Positions 1 to 8,050 of a DNA stretch of 64,000 nt are shown piece by piece. The position numbers were made by a program, and so were the translations under genes. Location: positions 1 to 64,000 of the forward strand of contig NZ_WQDY01000016.1 in the NCBI RefSeq assembly GCF_013033355.1. The letters are read 5' to 3'. Every line of letters begins with the position of its first letter. The stretch's first letter is position 1. The notes under the pieces were generated by a model. That model was not told the origin of the DNA and searched no databases. It worked only from the letters and a program-made list of their open reading frames with translations. The stretch comes from Ruegeria lacuscaerulensis. Its GTDB lineage: Bacteria > Pseudomonadota > Alphaproteobacteria > Rhodobacterales > Rhodobacteraceae.

Positions 1-11
1 TCTTCAATGAA

Positions 12-60
12 ATCAATGTTGGGAATGCAGCGTTATGAGCGCACCTACAGTCGGTGTAGG
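12..60 (+). repeat. Left, decayed copy of a palindromic repeat flanking the catabolic block
   Basis: The stretch shares ATCAATG, then the exact 16-mer GCAGCGTTATGAGCGC (27-42), then CCTACA (44-49) and TGTAGG (55-60) with a copy at 8795-8853 in the same orientation. Here only a 6 bp stem with a 5-base loop remains. The right copy forms a perfect 16 bp stem. It lies beyond the 3' end of mgsA, so the two copies bracket the whole block. Whether it is a recombination scar, a REP-like element or a shared transcript end cannot be told from one window. Confidence 0.6.
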
Positions 61-134
61 CAGAAGGGATAGTCTGTAACGAGCCCCAAAACAGTCACAG
101 TCGTTAGACGAACTATCGTATCGTTTGGACTCTA

Positions 135-527
135 TTAAACCTCGCTGATGACCTTCGACGCAGTCGCTTCGTTGATAGCCAGAACTGTGTTGTACAGCGT
201 GGCCAATCGAAGAAGCGATTTTACGTCCACGTCGTGTGGCAACGCTGACAATGGATCAATGAAAAAGATCAGTGTGTCGAGCTTCCCTTCGGCAATCATA
301 GCGCCGATTTGAGCGTCGCCTCCCAAAGGACCACTTTTGAGACGCGTGATTGAAAGGCCGACTTCATCCGCAATTCGCCCGCCAGTCGTGCCAGTCCCAA
401 AAAGCTTCATTGTGCTCAGTGCGGTTTTGTGGGATTTGGCCCACTCGACCATTGTGTCTTTCATCTGATCATGCGCCACAAGCGCGACTCGTTTACGGCC
501 ATTTGGACCGTCGCTCCCATTGCTCAT
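135..527 (-). CDS. mgsA: Methylglyoxal synthase
   Basis: Converts dihydroxyacetone phosphate to methylglyoxal and phosphate in the cytoplasm. The 130-residue product carries the family pattern: His19-Asp20, the phosphate-binding GTGTTGG loop (44-50), SGPLGGD with Asp71, [11 protein letters not shown] with Asp91, His98 and Asp101. These match the catalytic and binding positions known for the E. coli enzyme with almost no numbering shift. The start is ATG at 527. It overlaps the TGA of the upstream regulator as ATGA and has a GAGGAAA ribosome site; a longer reading to 572 would run inside the regulator gene. Translational coupling to the GntR gene ties it to the adjacent otnK/otnC cluster, whose predicted product is its substrate. 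Confidence 0.93.
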   Translation of the reverse strand: MSNGSDGPNGRKRVALVAHDQMKDTMVEWAKSHKTALSTMKLFGTGTTGGRIADEVGLSITRLKSGPLGGDAQIGAMIAEGKLDTLIFFIDPLSALPHDVDVKSLLRLATLYNTVLAINEATASKVISEV

Positions 528-1447
528 GGTGTTGTTTTCCTCGGGGTTGATGTGTCCGTAGCCCAACTCCATGCTAGCGGAGATTTGCGTTTAAGGGCGC
601 CGCTCAAATGCTGCCGCATTCTGTAGGAGGCATCCACGGTGTTACCGGATTCCAGGAGTGTAAGGATCTCAAGGTGCTCAGTACATTGTTCGATCAGTCG
701 TTGATGGTTCACTTCGGCTCGGTACTCCATGAGGCGTCGCATTCTATTCACGCGTTGGAGTGCCATGAGAAAGAACGGGTTTCCGGACAACTTGATGAGC
801 TCCTCATGGAATAATGCCCCGCTTTCTAGCAGCGCTTCTCCATTTACGGCGTCCATATCCATATCAAGCATTCCCTGCTGAATGCGCCGCTGTTCCTCCA
901 GGACTTTGTGATCGAGTTCAAACGAGGGCTCCAGCATGGCGGCTGGCTCTATCGCCATTCTGAACCGGTAAATCTCATCAAATGCCTCGGGCGTTTTTGC
1001 GACCGGAAGAAACCGCCAGCCGTAGCCTTCTTTGCGTTCAGCCCAGCCTTCTCGAGAAGCGCGGATCAACAGTTCTCCGACCTTAGCTTTAGTCCAGCCG
1101 TACTTCTGCTTTAAGAACTGCTCAGTAACTTCTTCTGGAATTTCATTTGTTAGCCAATCGTTTGCAAGCAGTTGGTATTCGTCTAGCTCGCTCGGGTCGA
1201 CAGAATCCAGGTTTTCTTTAATGGCTGGAGGCAACTTGTCGGCCACAAAGTACCCGCGGTTTTCCAGGCGGATGAGAACATCTTTTTCCTCTAAGGATAT
1301 CAGCGCCTCGCGCACTGGGGTTCTGGATACGCCATACCTGTCGGCGACTTGCTGAGCGCTTATGTGCTGGCCACCTTCAAGTGTACCCACAACGATATCA
1401 TGCAAGAGACGGTTTGATATCTTCTTTGACAATTCGCTGGCTCGCAT
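524..1447 (-). CDS. GntR-family (FCD type) transcriptional regulator with a possible second winged helix
   Basis: A 307-residue DNA-binding regulator. Residues about 5-70 form the GntR winged helix ([20 protein letters not shown]). Residues about 150-285 look like the all-helical FCD ligand domain, with the FHEEL and final His-containing segments that bind metal or an organic acid in this class. Between them, at about 90-148, lies a segment that reads like another small winged helix ([20 protein letters not shown]). Ordinary FCD regulators are about 220-250 residues and lack it. The gene diverges from the transporter operon at 1832 and is translationally coupled to mgsA, so it is the likely regulator of both. 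The ligand is unknown; a C4 sugar acid or dicarboxylate fits the neighbours. Confidence 0.88.
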   Translation of the reverse strand: MRASELSKKISNRLLHDIVVGTLEGGQHISAQQVADRYGVSRTPVREALISLEEKDVLIRLENRGYFVADKLPPAIKENLDSVDPSELDEYQLLANDWLTNEIPEEVTEQFLKQKYGWTKAKVGELLIRASREGWAERKEGYGWRFLPVAKTPEAFDEIYRFRMAIEPAAMLEPSFELDHKVLEEQRRIQQGMLDMDMDAVNGEALLESGALFHEELIKLSGNPFFLMALQRVNRMRRLMEYRAEVNHQRLIEQCTEHLEILTLLESGNTVDASYRMRQHLSGALKRKSPLAWSWATDTSTPRKTTP

Positions 1448-1831
1448 CGGTATGCCTGACTCCTCTTGCCGCTCTCACCTACGTAGATTGCATCTGACGG
1501 CCAGCATACAACCAAATTTTAGGTTTTCTACACGTAAAAAGCCAAAGGCAGGTGAATTCCACACTGCTGAGACGATGATGTTTGCGTGAATTAGATTGGT
1601 TTTTTGAGCTTTTCAGCGAAGCCGTTTCCTTTCTAGTGAGCGCCAAGATCTGTAATATAATATATAAAACAAATAGTTAAATTATATCTGGGGATAGCAC
1701 GTTTAGCTATTTTGGTTTTTCCGGCAGAAAAAAGCAAAATAAAATTGGCTTTTTGAGCAGCAATATGCAATCAAAAGAGCCAGTGCGGGATTCGCGCTGA
1801 AAAACACTTGGAAAACTGGGGAGGATTACCC
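1448..1831. promoter_or_regulatory. Divergent promoter region between the GntR gene and the transporter operon
   Basis: This 384-base stretch has no gene. Its middle (about 1640-1760) is much richer in A and T than the surroundings, as expected for back-to-back promoters. I see no convincing GntR palindrome of the TNGTNNNACNA type. It holds a 15-base direct repeat listed separately. A strong ribosome site (GGGGAGG, 1818-1824) closes the region. Confidence 0.5.
1595..1758 (+). repeat. Direct repeat pair in the divergent promoter region
   Basis: The copies ATTGGTTTTTTGAGC (1595-1609) and ATTGGCTTTTTGAGC (1744-1758) differ at one base and lie 149 bases apart, flanking the AT-rich core. They could be paired binding sites, but this is only an inference from position. 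Confidence 0.45.
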
Positions 1832-2818
1832 GTGTTCATGAAATTTACTCGCATCGGCGTCATTGTTGCCGCGGCAACCGTTGCCGGCGTGACTGGCGCG
1901 TCCGCCGAATTCAAAGCTGAAAGCCCGCAATGCATTGCGCCCTCAAATCCCGGTGGTGGATGGGACTTCATCTGTCGCACAACGGCAAAGTATCTTTTCG
2001 ATCTCGGGATCATCGAAGACTCGATGCAGGTTACCAATATGAGTGGTGGCGGCGGCGGAGTTGCGTTCGCGCATGTCACGAAAGAGCGCAACGAAGACAA
2101 CAACCTTATCGTTGCGGCTTCTATGAGTACCAGCGCTCGAATTGCGCAGGGCATTTACGAAGGCGCCCAACAGGATGACGTGCACTTTCTTGCCACTTTC
2201 GGAGCTGAATATGGAGCCATCGCTGTTCCCGCAGACTCCAAGTACACCTCTCTTTCTCAGATGATAGAGGACATTGTCGCTGATCCAAAATCAGTTGGGA
2301 TCGCGGGTGGTTCGTCTGTGGGCAGTTTTGACCACATCAAGCCCATGTTGGTCGCCCGCGAAGCTGGCCTCGAAGATGTTACCCAGATGAAATATGTATC
2401 GTTCGATGGTGGCGGTGAAGCCATGACCGGCCTGCTTTCTGGTTCGGTCGAGGCGCTGTCTGGAGATTTCTCCGAGATGCTGGGCTTCCTGGAGTCGGGT
2501 GATATCCGGGTAATCTCGATCCTGGCTCCTGAGCGTCTGAAGAACTATCCGGATATTCCTACTGCAAAGGAGGAAGGCTTCGACGTCGTTGGCGCGAACT
2601 GGCGCGGCCTTTACATGCCGGCTGGTGCAACTGACGAAGCTAAAGAGTTCTGGAAGAACGCGATCATTACGCTGACCGAGGATCCTGGGTTCCAGGCAGA
2701 GCTCGAAGCAGCTGCTATTGAGCCGTTCAACAACTTTGGCGACGACATGTACACCTTTGTTGAGGGCAGTATTGCGGACGTGACCAAGCTCTCGAAAGAG
2801 ATCGGTATCATCCAATAA
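1832..2818 (+). CDS. Tripartite tricarboxylate transporter substrate-binding protein (TctC/BugD family)
   Basis: Periplasmic solute-binding protein of a TTT-type secondary transporter. It has a signal peptide (GVIVAAATVAGVTGASA) followed by the family opening ECIAPSNPGGGWD-like stretch (here QCIAPSNPGGGWDFICR) that forms the ligand carboxylate pocket, and the usual length of about 330 residues. The start is taken as GTG 1832, seven bases after GGAGG; ATG 1838 is two codons in and also possible, while a TTG at 1808 is upstream of the ribosome site. It heads the operon and is followed by a strong hairpin and then both membrane subunits. TTT binding proteins usually take di- or tricarboxylates, which constrains the unknown substrate of the pathway. 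Confidence 0.92.
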   Translation: MFMKFTRIGVIVAAATVAGVTGASAEFKAESPQCIAPSNPGGGWDFICRTTAKYLFDLGIIEDSMQVTNMSGGGGGVAFAHVTKERNEDNNLIVAASMSTSARIAQGIYEGAQQDDVHFLATFGAEYGAIAVPADSKYTSLSQMIEDIVADPKSVGIAGGSSVGSFDHIKPMLVAREAGLEDVTQMKYVSFDGGGEAMTGLLSGSVEALSGDFSEMLGFLESGDIRVISILAPERLKNYPDIPTAKEEGFDVVGANWRGLYMPAGATDEAKEFWKNAIITLTEDPGFQAELEAAAIEPFNNFGDDMYTFVEGSIADVTKLSKEIGIIQ

Positions 2819-2827
2819 ATGTCATGC

Positions 2828-2857
2828 GTGCCCAACCGGTCGAATCTGGTTGGGCAC
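2828..2857 (+). promoter_or_regulatory. Intercistronic hairpin after the binding-protein gene
   Basis: GTGCCCAACC (2828-2837) and GGTTGGGCAC (2848-2857) form a perfect 10 bp stem with a 10-base loop, with no T-run directly after it. Such stems behind binding-protein genes commonly protect the upstream message or lower read-through, giving more binding protein than membrane subunits. Confidence 0.7.
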
Positions 2858-2890
2858 CTAAAATAAATTCCGGAAATCTGGGAGGAAACT

Positions 2891-3322
2891 ATGAGTGACC
2901 GCATCTTCGGCGGTTTCGGGCTGGCCCTTGCGATATTCTATATTTGGGCCGCATCGATCATCAAAGACAGTTTCATGGTCGATGTCGTGGGTCCGCGCGC
3001 CTTTCCTTACATCGTGGGCACCGTGTTAGGCCTTACGTCGCTCTACTTCATAATCCGCCCGGATGAAGAGCCAAAATGGCCAGGGTTGCGCGACTTTGCC
3101 GAGATGTTGTTCGCCACTGCTGTGATGTTTCTGTACGCATGGTCTCTTTCCGAGATTGGGTTTGTTATCGCGACAACCTTTGCAACTGCCTACCTAACCT
3201 GGCGACTGGGAACCACTCCGCTTTGGTCGTTCGTCGTAGGCCTGCTGACAGCCATCGGTATCTACGTCGTTTTTCACCTAATCCTAGGCCTTGCTTTGGC
3301 CGAAGGACCATTGGGGTTCTGA
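2891..3322 (+). CDS. Tripartite tricarboxylate transporter small membrane subunit (TctB family)
   Basis: A 143-residue hydrophobic protein with four to five predicted membrane segments (about 5-22, 36-55, 70-100 and 112-138). It begins with an AGGA-type ribosome site at 2881-2885 and has the length and poor sequence conservation typical of TctB/DUF1468. It sits between the binding protein and the large subunit and, with TctA, forms the ion-coupled membrane channel in the inner membrane. Identification rests mostly on position and membrane pattern. Confidence 0.88.
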   Translation: MSDRIFGGFGLALAIFYIWAASIIKDSFMVDVVGPRAFPYIVGTVLGLTSLYFIIRPDEEPKWPGLRDFAEMLFATAVMFLYAWSLSEIGFVIATTFATAYLTWRLGTTPLWSFVVGLLTAIGIYVVFHLILGLALAEGPLGF

Positions 3323-3331
3323 GGGGGCGCT

Positions 3332-4876
3332 ATGGAAACGCTTGCACTTCTTGTTGATGGATTCTCGGTTGCGTTGTCACCGCAAAATCTGTTCCTTGCT
3401 GTCGTTGGATGCTTCCTCGGCACTTTGATGGGAGCATTGCCTGGCTTGGGCCCGGCAAATGGGGTCGCGATCCTCATTCCGATTGCCTTCTCGCTCGGTC
3501 TTGGGCCCATCCCATCTCTCATCTTGCTTACAAGTGTCTACTACGGCGCCATGTACGGAGGTCGAATTAGTTCGATCTTGCTAAACATCCCGGGCGATGA
3601 ACCCGCGATGATGACGTGCCTCGATGGATATCCGATGGCAAAGAACGGTCAGGCCGGCGAAGCCTTGTCTTTAGGGGGCATCGCATCTTTCTTTGGGGCG
3701 TTTGTCGCAACAATTGGTCTGGTGATTTTGGCACCGCAGTTGGTCAAAATCGCGCTGCTTTTCGGACCAGCTGAGTACTTTGTCCTCTTTACAGTCGCAT
3801 TTGCGACACTGGGTGGTGTGTCCTCTACGAACCAAGCCAAATCTGCTTTCGCAGCTGCACTAGGGCTGGGTATCGCGATGATTGGCAGTGATAGCCAAAC
3901 AGGGTCGCAGCGTTTCACCTTTGGTGAAATCCACCTCTTCGATGGAATCGACTTCTTGATCGCTATCGTTGGCTTGTTCGCCTTGAGTGAAGTGTTGATT
4001 TTTCTCGAACATCACCGTGGCGGTGCCGTTGGATCAGCTGGCGCGACAAAGGTTGGACGCATCTTGCCTGACTTCGGCATGATCAAACGTTGCATGCCTT
4101 CAATCGCTCGCGGCACTGGTCTTGGTTTCTTCTCAGGCGTCTTGCCAGGTGCCGGAGCATCGCTGGGGTCATTCCTTGCGTACTCACTGGAGAAACAAAG
4201 CGTCGACCGGGATGGGAAATCCTTTGGAAAGGGCGATCCACGCGGTGTTGCAGCTCCGGAGGCAGGCAATAATGCGGCCGCTGGAGGCGCGTTGGTGCCG
4301 ATGCTTTCGTTGGGCGTACCGGGCTCGGGGACGACCGCCGTTCTGTTGGCTGTTTTATTGCAACTTAACATTACCCCGGGACCACTGCTCTTCACAAAGA
4401 ATCCGGACGTGGTGTGGGGGTTGATCGCGGCCTTGTTCATCGGCAACATCATTCTGCTTTTGATGAACGTTCCGTTGGTCGGGTTGTTCACGCGCGTGTT
4501 GCTGGTGCCGACGCGCATTCTGATGCCTGTCGTCGCAATGATCTCGTTCGTTGGGATTTACTCGATAACGGGCTCCACCTTCGATGTAATGCTCATGGTT
4601 GGTTTCGGTTTTGCAGGCTGGCTTCTACGCAAACTCGACGTGCCGCTGGTGCCAGTCATCTTGGGCATCCTTCTTGGCAACCAAATGGAAGTGAACCTTC
4701 GCCGCGCAATGACGATTTCAGACGGGGATTGGTTGGCGCTAGTGGGAAGTCCCTTGGCAATAATCCTCTGGCTCATCGCAATCGCCGGTTTCGTGTTGCC
4801 CATGTTTGTTGGCCGTCGGGTTAAGGACCGCATGGATGCGCAGCGCCATGACGAAGAGGCATCGGTCGGGGATTAA
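3332..4876 (+). CDS. Tripartite tricarboxylate transporter large membrane subunit (TctA family)
   Basis: A 514-residue integral membrane protein with about 11-12 hydrophobic segments. It carries the duplicated TctA signature regions: GALPGLGPANGVAILIP near residue 32 and GVLPGAGASLGSFLAY near residue 270, then the glycine-rich APEAGNNAAAGGALVPML loop near residue 310. Length matches the family (about 500). It is nine bases behind the small subunit and clearly co-transcribed. It catalyses proton- or sodium-coupled uptake of the carboxylate delivered by the binding protein encoded at 1832. Confidence 0.95.
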   Translation: METLALLVDGFSVALSPQNLFLAVVGCFLGTLMGALPGLGPANGVAILIPIAFSLGLGPIPSLILLTSVYYGAMYGGRISSILLNIPGDEPAMMTCLDGYPMAKNGQAGEALSLGGIASFFGAFVATIGLVILAPQLVKIALLFGPAEYFVLFTVAFATLGGVSSTNQAKSAFAAALGLGIAMIGSDSQTGSQRFTFGEIHLFDGIDFLIAIVGLFALSEVLIFLEHHRGGAVGSAGATKVGRILPDFGMIKRCMPSIARGTGLGFFSGVLPGAGASLGSFLAYSLEKQSVDRDGKSFGKGDPRGVAAPEAGNNAAAGGALVPMLSLGVPGSGTTAVLLAVLLQLNITPGPLLFTKNPDVVWGLIAALFIGNIILLLMNVPLVGLFTRVLLVPTRILMPVVAMISFVGIYSITGSTFDVMLMVGFGFAGWLLRKLDVPLVPVILGILLGNQMEVNLRRAMTISDGDWLALVGSPLAIILWLIAIAGFVLPMFVGRRVKDRMDAQRHDEEASVGD

Positions 4877-4926
4877 ACCCACCGGATTTCAAGAATGACT
4901 GGCTTCGGCCAACAAGGAGACAAAAG

Positions 4927-6012
4927 ATGCGTATCATGACATTGCCCTGCGATGGCATCGGACCTGAAATCATGGCGGCGACTTTGGAAGTCGTTGAGGC
5001 CGCCAACAAGAAGTACGATCTGGGGTTAACGTTTGAAGAAGAAGAGGCCGGTTTTACCAGTCTCAGGAACCACGGTATCACTCTGCGTGACGACGTGTTG
5101 GAACGTGCACGAACTGAGTTCGATGGAGTCATTTTAGGGACGCAGTCCCATATGGACTACCCGCCAGTCGTTGAAGGTGGTCGCAACGTTTCGGCCGGGT
5201 TCCGTATCGGCCTCGATCTTTATGCGAATGTGCGGCCGGCCCGGAGCCGTGACTTTATACCGAACAAAGCGCCTGGGATGGATCTTGTGATCATGCGTGA
5301 GGCGACAGAGGGATTCTATCCTGACCGCAACATGTACAAGGGCGTCGGAGAAATGATGCCCGATCCGAACATGGCGTTGTCGGTTCGCAAAATTACGCGA
5401 CACGGATCAATGCGGATTTGCAGAGAGGCTTTCAAACTGGCCATGCAACGGAAGAAGAAAGTCGCCGCGATACACAAGGCCAACTCTTTTCTCATGACCG
5501 ACGGCCTGTTTCTGGAATGTTTCCGCGAGGTGGCGAAGGACTACCCTGAAGTCGAAACCGAAGAGTTGATTGTCGACGCATTTGCAGCGCTGCTGGTTCG
5601 AAAACCGCACGAATATGATGTTATCGTCGCGACTAACTTCTACGGCGATATTCTCTCGGACCTTGCCTCTGAACTTTCAGGGTCTTTGGGGCTCGCTGGG
5701 TCGATCAATGCAAACGCTGAAACGGGCTTATGCTGCGCACAAGCACAGCACGGTTCTGCCCCGGACATCCAAGGGCAAAACGTTGCGAACCCGACATCAC
5801 TTATTCTCTCCGCCGCTATGATGCTCATCTGGCTCGGCGAGCAGAAGGGTAGTCCGAAGCTTATGGAGGCTGGGCGAGCCATTGCGGATGCAGTTGATGC
5901 CGTCATGGATGATCCTGCAAAGCGCACCCGTGACCTTGGTGGCACCGTAAACACCGACATCTTCGGGACGCTTGTGGCCGAAATGGTCTCCAAGGAAACG
6001 ATCCCGGCGTGA
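4927..6012 (+). CDS. Isocitrate/isopropylmalate dehydrogenase-family enzyme (tartrate dehydrogenase-like)
   Basis: A 361-residue NAD-dependent beta-hydroxyacid dehydrogenase. Family marks are LPCDGIGPEIM at the start, REATEGFYPDR near 120, KKVAAIHKANSF near 180 with the catalytic Lys, NFYGDILSDLASE near 238 with the metal-binding Asp pair, and QHGSAPDIQGQNVANPTS for NAD binding. These enzymes oxidise a 2-hydroxy acid carrying a neighbouring carboxylate, with or without loss of CO2; tartrate dehydrogenases belong here. It is not leucine-pathway LeuB by context, since the neighbours are a carboxylate transporter and the otnK/otnC genes. In described tetronate pathways this oxidation step uses an unrelated LtnD-type enzyme, so the substrate here is open. 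Confidence 0.9.
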   Translation: MRIMTLPCDGIGPEIMAATLEVVEAANKKYDLGLTFEEEEAGFTSLRNHGITLRDDVLERARTEFDGVILGTQSHMDYPPVVEGGRNVSAGFRIGLDLYANVRPARSRDFIPNKAPGMDLVIMREATEGFYPDRNMYKGVGEMMPDPNMALSVRKITRHGSMRICREAFKLAMQRKKKVAAIHKANSFLMTDGLFLECFREVAKDYPEVETEELIVDAFAALLVRKPHEYDVIVATNFYGDILSDLASELSGSLGLAGSINANAETGLCCAQAQHGSAPDIQGQNVANPTSLILSAAMMLIWLGEQKGSPKLMEAGRAIADAVDAVMDDPAKRTRDLGGTVNTDIFGTLVAEMVSKETIPA

Positions 6013-6024
6013 TTGGATCTCCCG

Positions 6025-6042
6025 GTGGGCAAACGTGCCCAC
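6025..6042 (+). promoter_or_regulatory. Small intercistronic hairpin
   Basis: GTGGGCA (6025-6031) and TGCCCAC (6036-6042) form a perfect 7 bp stem with an AACG loop, in the 84-base gap between the dehydrogenase and racemase-like genes. No T-run follows, so it is more likely an RNA-processing or stability element than a terminator. Confidence 0.45.
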
Positions 6043-6096
6043 ATCAACTGGTGGCGTCGCTCCTTGCGGCGTCACCCGTCTTGAGCTGGAGCAATT

Positions 6097-6762
6097 ATGA
6101 GAAGACCAAGACTAGCGTTGATCCATGCCACCCGCGTCGCGATTGATCCAATCGAAGTTGCGGCACGCGAGCACTGGCCGGAAGCAGAAACCATTTCGAT
6201 CCTAGAAGAAGGGTTGTCTTTAGACAGGTCTAAGCAAGTCGAATTGTCCGCCGATCTTTTCCGGCGCATCGTAGACCTTTGCCGGTATGCGGAAGGCGCT
6301 GACGCCGATGGTGTACTGTTCACGTGCTCAGCATTCGGAGCCGCAATCGAAAGAGCAGATTTCGAGGCGCTCATCCCAGTCATGAAGCCGAATGAAGCGA
6401 TGTTCGATGCGGCTTTCTCATACGGTGATCGCATCGCAATGGTTTATACTTTTCCTCCAGCAGCGGCAGGTATGGAAGAGGAATTTCTAGATGCTGCTAG
6501 GGCGCGCGGCAGCAATGCGGAGATTACGTCATACTATTGCTCTGGCGCGTTGGCTGCAAAGCAAGCGGGTGATGATGAAAAACACAATCGCCTGATTGCG
6601 GAAACCGCATCAAGTATCGACGACGCGGACGTTATTCTTCTAGCCCAGTTTTCGATGTCTGACGCCGTTGAGGATGTCCGTAAGACAGTACAGATTCCAG
6701 TGTTGACCAGTCCACAGGCGGCGATTCACGAAATCCGACGGCGCGTCGAAGGCAATCAGTGA
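6097..6762 (+). CDS. Asp/Glu/hydantoin racemase-superfamily protein
   Basis: A 221-residue cytoplasmic protein with the two-fold racemase architecture. A first-half cysteine lies in GVLFTCSAFGAAIE (about 70-83) and the second-half counterpart falls around LLAQFSMSDA (about 184-193), where the usual second Cys appears to be absent. The superfamily includes amino acid racemases, maleate isomerase and arylmalonate decarboxylase, so isomerisation or decarboxylation of a carboxylate is plausible. It takes the place in this operon where described tetronate clusters carry the isomerase OtnI, which is unrelated in sequence. The exact reaction cannot be assigned. Confidence 0.75.
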   Translation: MRRPRLALIHATRVAIDPIEVAAREHWPEAETISILEEGLSLDRSKQVELSADLFRRIVDLCRYAEGADADGVLFTCSAFGAAIERADFEALIPVMKPNEAMFDAAFSYGDRIAMVYTFPPAAAGMEEEFLDAARARGSNAEITSYYCSGALAAKQAGDDEKHNRLIAETASSIDDADVILLAQFSMSDAVEDVRKTVQIPVLTSPQAAIHEIRRRVEGNQ

Positions 6763-6772
6763 GGGAGGTTCA

Positions 6773-8050
6773 ATGCTAGTCGGTGTCATAGCGGACGATT
6801 TTACCGGTGCGAGTGATATTGCGAACACCTTGGCGAAGGGCGTTGAGCCGGAAGGTGGGTTACGAACCGCGCAGTTCCCGGGTGTTCCAACGACCCCAGC
6901 CGACGAGGAGATCGAAGCGGGTGTGATCTCACTCAAGAGCCGCACCGCACCGACTGAGGAAGCGGTAGCGGACAGTTTGCGCGCTCTGCGGTGGCTTAAG
7001 GATCAAGGATGCAAGCAGTTCATCTTCAAGTATTGCTCCACCTTCGATTCCACTAAGGAAGGAAACATCGGCCCCGTTGCGGAAGCACTGGCCAACGAAC
7101 TGGGCGCGCAAAAAGTGATTTTCAGCCCGGCCTTTCCGACCACGGGTCGCACCGTCTATCACGGTCATCTTTTTGTGCTCGGCAAGCCGTTGAACGAGTC
7201 CGGGATGGAAAACCACCCACTTACTCCGATGACGGATGCGAACCTCAAGCGATGGTTGCAGCATCAGACCGAAGAAGCCGTTGGGCTGGTGTCAATTGAC
7301 GCCGTGAAGCAAGGTTCAAAGGCGATTGCTGATGCGTTGCATAACGCAAACGAACGCTTTGTAATCGGTGATGCGATTTCGGATGAAGATTTGCTGGCCT
7401 GGGGCGAGGCGCTGAAGGATGCCAAGCTCATTACCGGGGGATCCGGGATAGCATTGGGTCTACCCAGAAACTTCGTCAGAAAAGCTTCCTCCAAAAGAGG
7501 TGGCAGTGCGTTCACTGGTATCGCAGGGCCTGCCGCGATACTTGCTGGGTCTTGCTCGGGAGCGACCCGAGGGCAGATTGATGTTCACGCGAAGTCCAAT
7601 CCGACGTTCGCCATCGATGTTCCGGGTGTCATGTCCGGGGATGTGACCACGCAAACGCTTCTGGATTTCTTTGAAAAGCATCCGGGTCAGGCACCGCTCG
7701 CATATTCATCGGGAAGCCCGGATGATGTGCGTGCTATACAAGGTCAATTCGGTCAGGAAGCTGTAGCGGACAGGCTGGACAATCTCTTTGCAGATACCGC
7801 GCGAGAGCTTGTTCAGAAGAGCTACAAGCGATTGGTGGTGGCAGGAGGGGAGACCTCGGGAGCTGTTGCCAAAGCCGTCTCTGAGGCACTGGGATCCCCG
7901 GCCATGTCAATTGGGCCAGAGATCGACCCGGGCGTACCAGTCTTGAGCGTTGGGAAAACTGAACCCATTGCGCTGGCTCTAAAGTCTGGAAACTTTGGCG
8001 CTCCGAACTTTTTCGCGAAGGCCCTAAGAATGATGGAGGCCAGCAAATGA
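6773..8050 (+). CDS. otnK: Four-carbon acid sugar kinase (DUF1537), 3-oxo-tetronate kinase type
   Basis: Phosphorylates a 3-oxo-tetronate at O4 with ATP. The 425-residue protein has the DUF1537 N-terminal substrate domain opening VGVIADDFTGASDIAN, the YCSTFDSTKEGNIGP motif near 85, FPTTGRTVYHGHLFV near 125, and the C-terminal nucleotide domain with GGETSGAVAKA near 360 and GPEIDPGVP near 385. This family was assigned as the kinase of C4 sugar acid catabolism. It overlaps otnC by ATGA, as in described clusters. The ten-base gap to the racemase-like gene and an AGGGAGG ribosome site fit one operon. Confidence 0.92.
   Translation: MLVGVIADDFTGASDIANTLAKGVEPEGGLRTAQFPGVPTTPADEEIEAGVISLKSRTAPTEEAVADSLRALRWLKDQGCKQFIFKYCSTFDSTKEGNIGPVAEALANELGAQKVIFSPAFPTTGRTVYHGHLFVLGKPLNESGMENHPLTPMTDANLKRWLQHQTEEAVGLVSIDAVKQGSKAIADALHNANERFVIGDAISDEDLLAWGEALKDAKLITGGSGIALGLPRNFVRKASSKRGGSAFTGIAGPAAILAGSCSGATRGQIDVHAKSNPTFAIDVPGVMSGDVTTQTLLDFFEKHPGQAPLAYSSGSPDDVRAIQGQFGQEAVADRLDNLFADTARELVQKSYKRLVVAGGETSGAVAKAVSEALGSPAMSIGPEIDPGVPVLSVGKTEPIALALKSGNFGAPNFFAKALRMMEASK

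Noticed and set aside
4927-6012. 3-isopropylmalate dehydrogenase LeuB of leucine synthesis
   Set aside because: There are no leuC/leuD genes nearby, and it lies inside a carboxylate uptake and sugar-acid operon.
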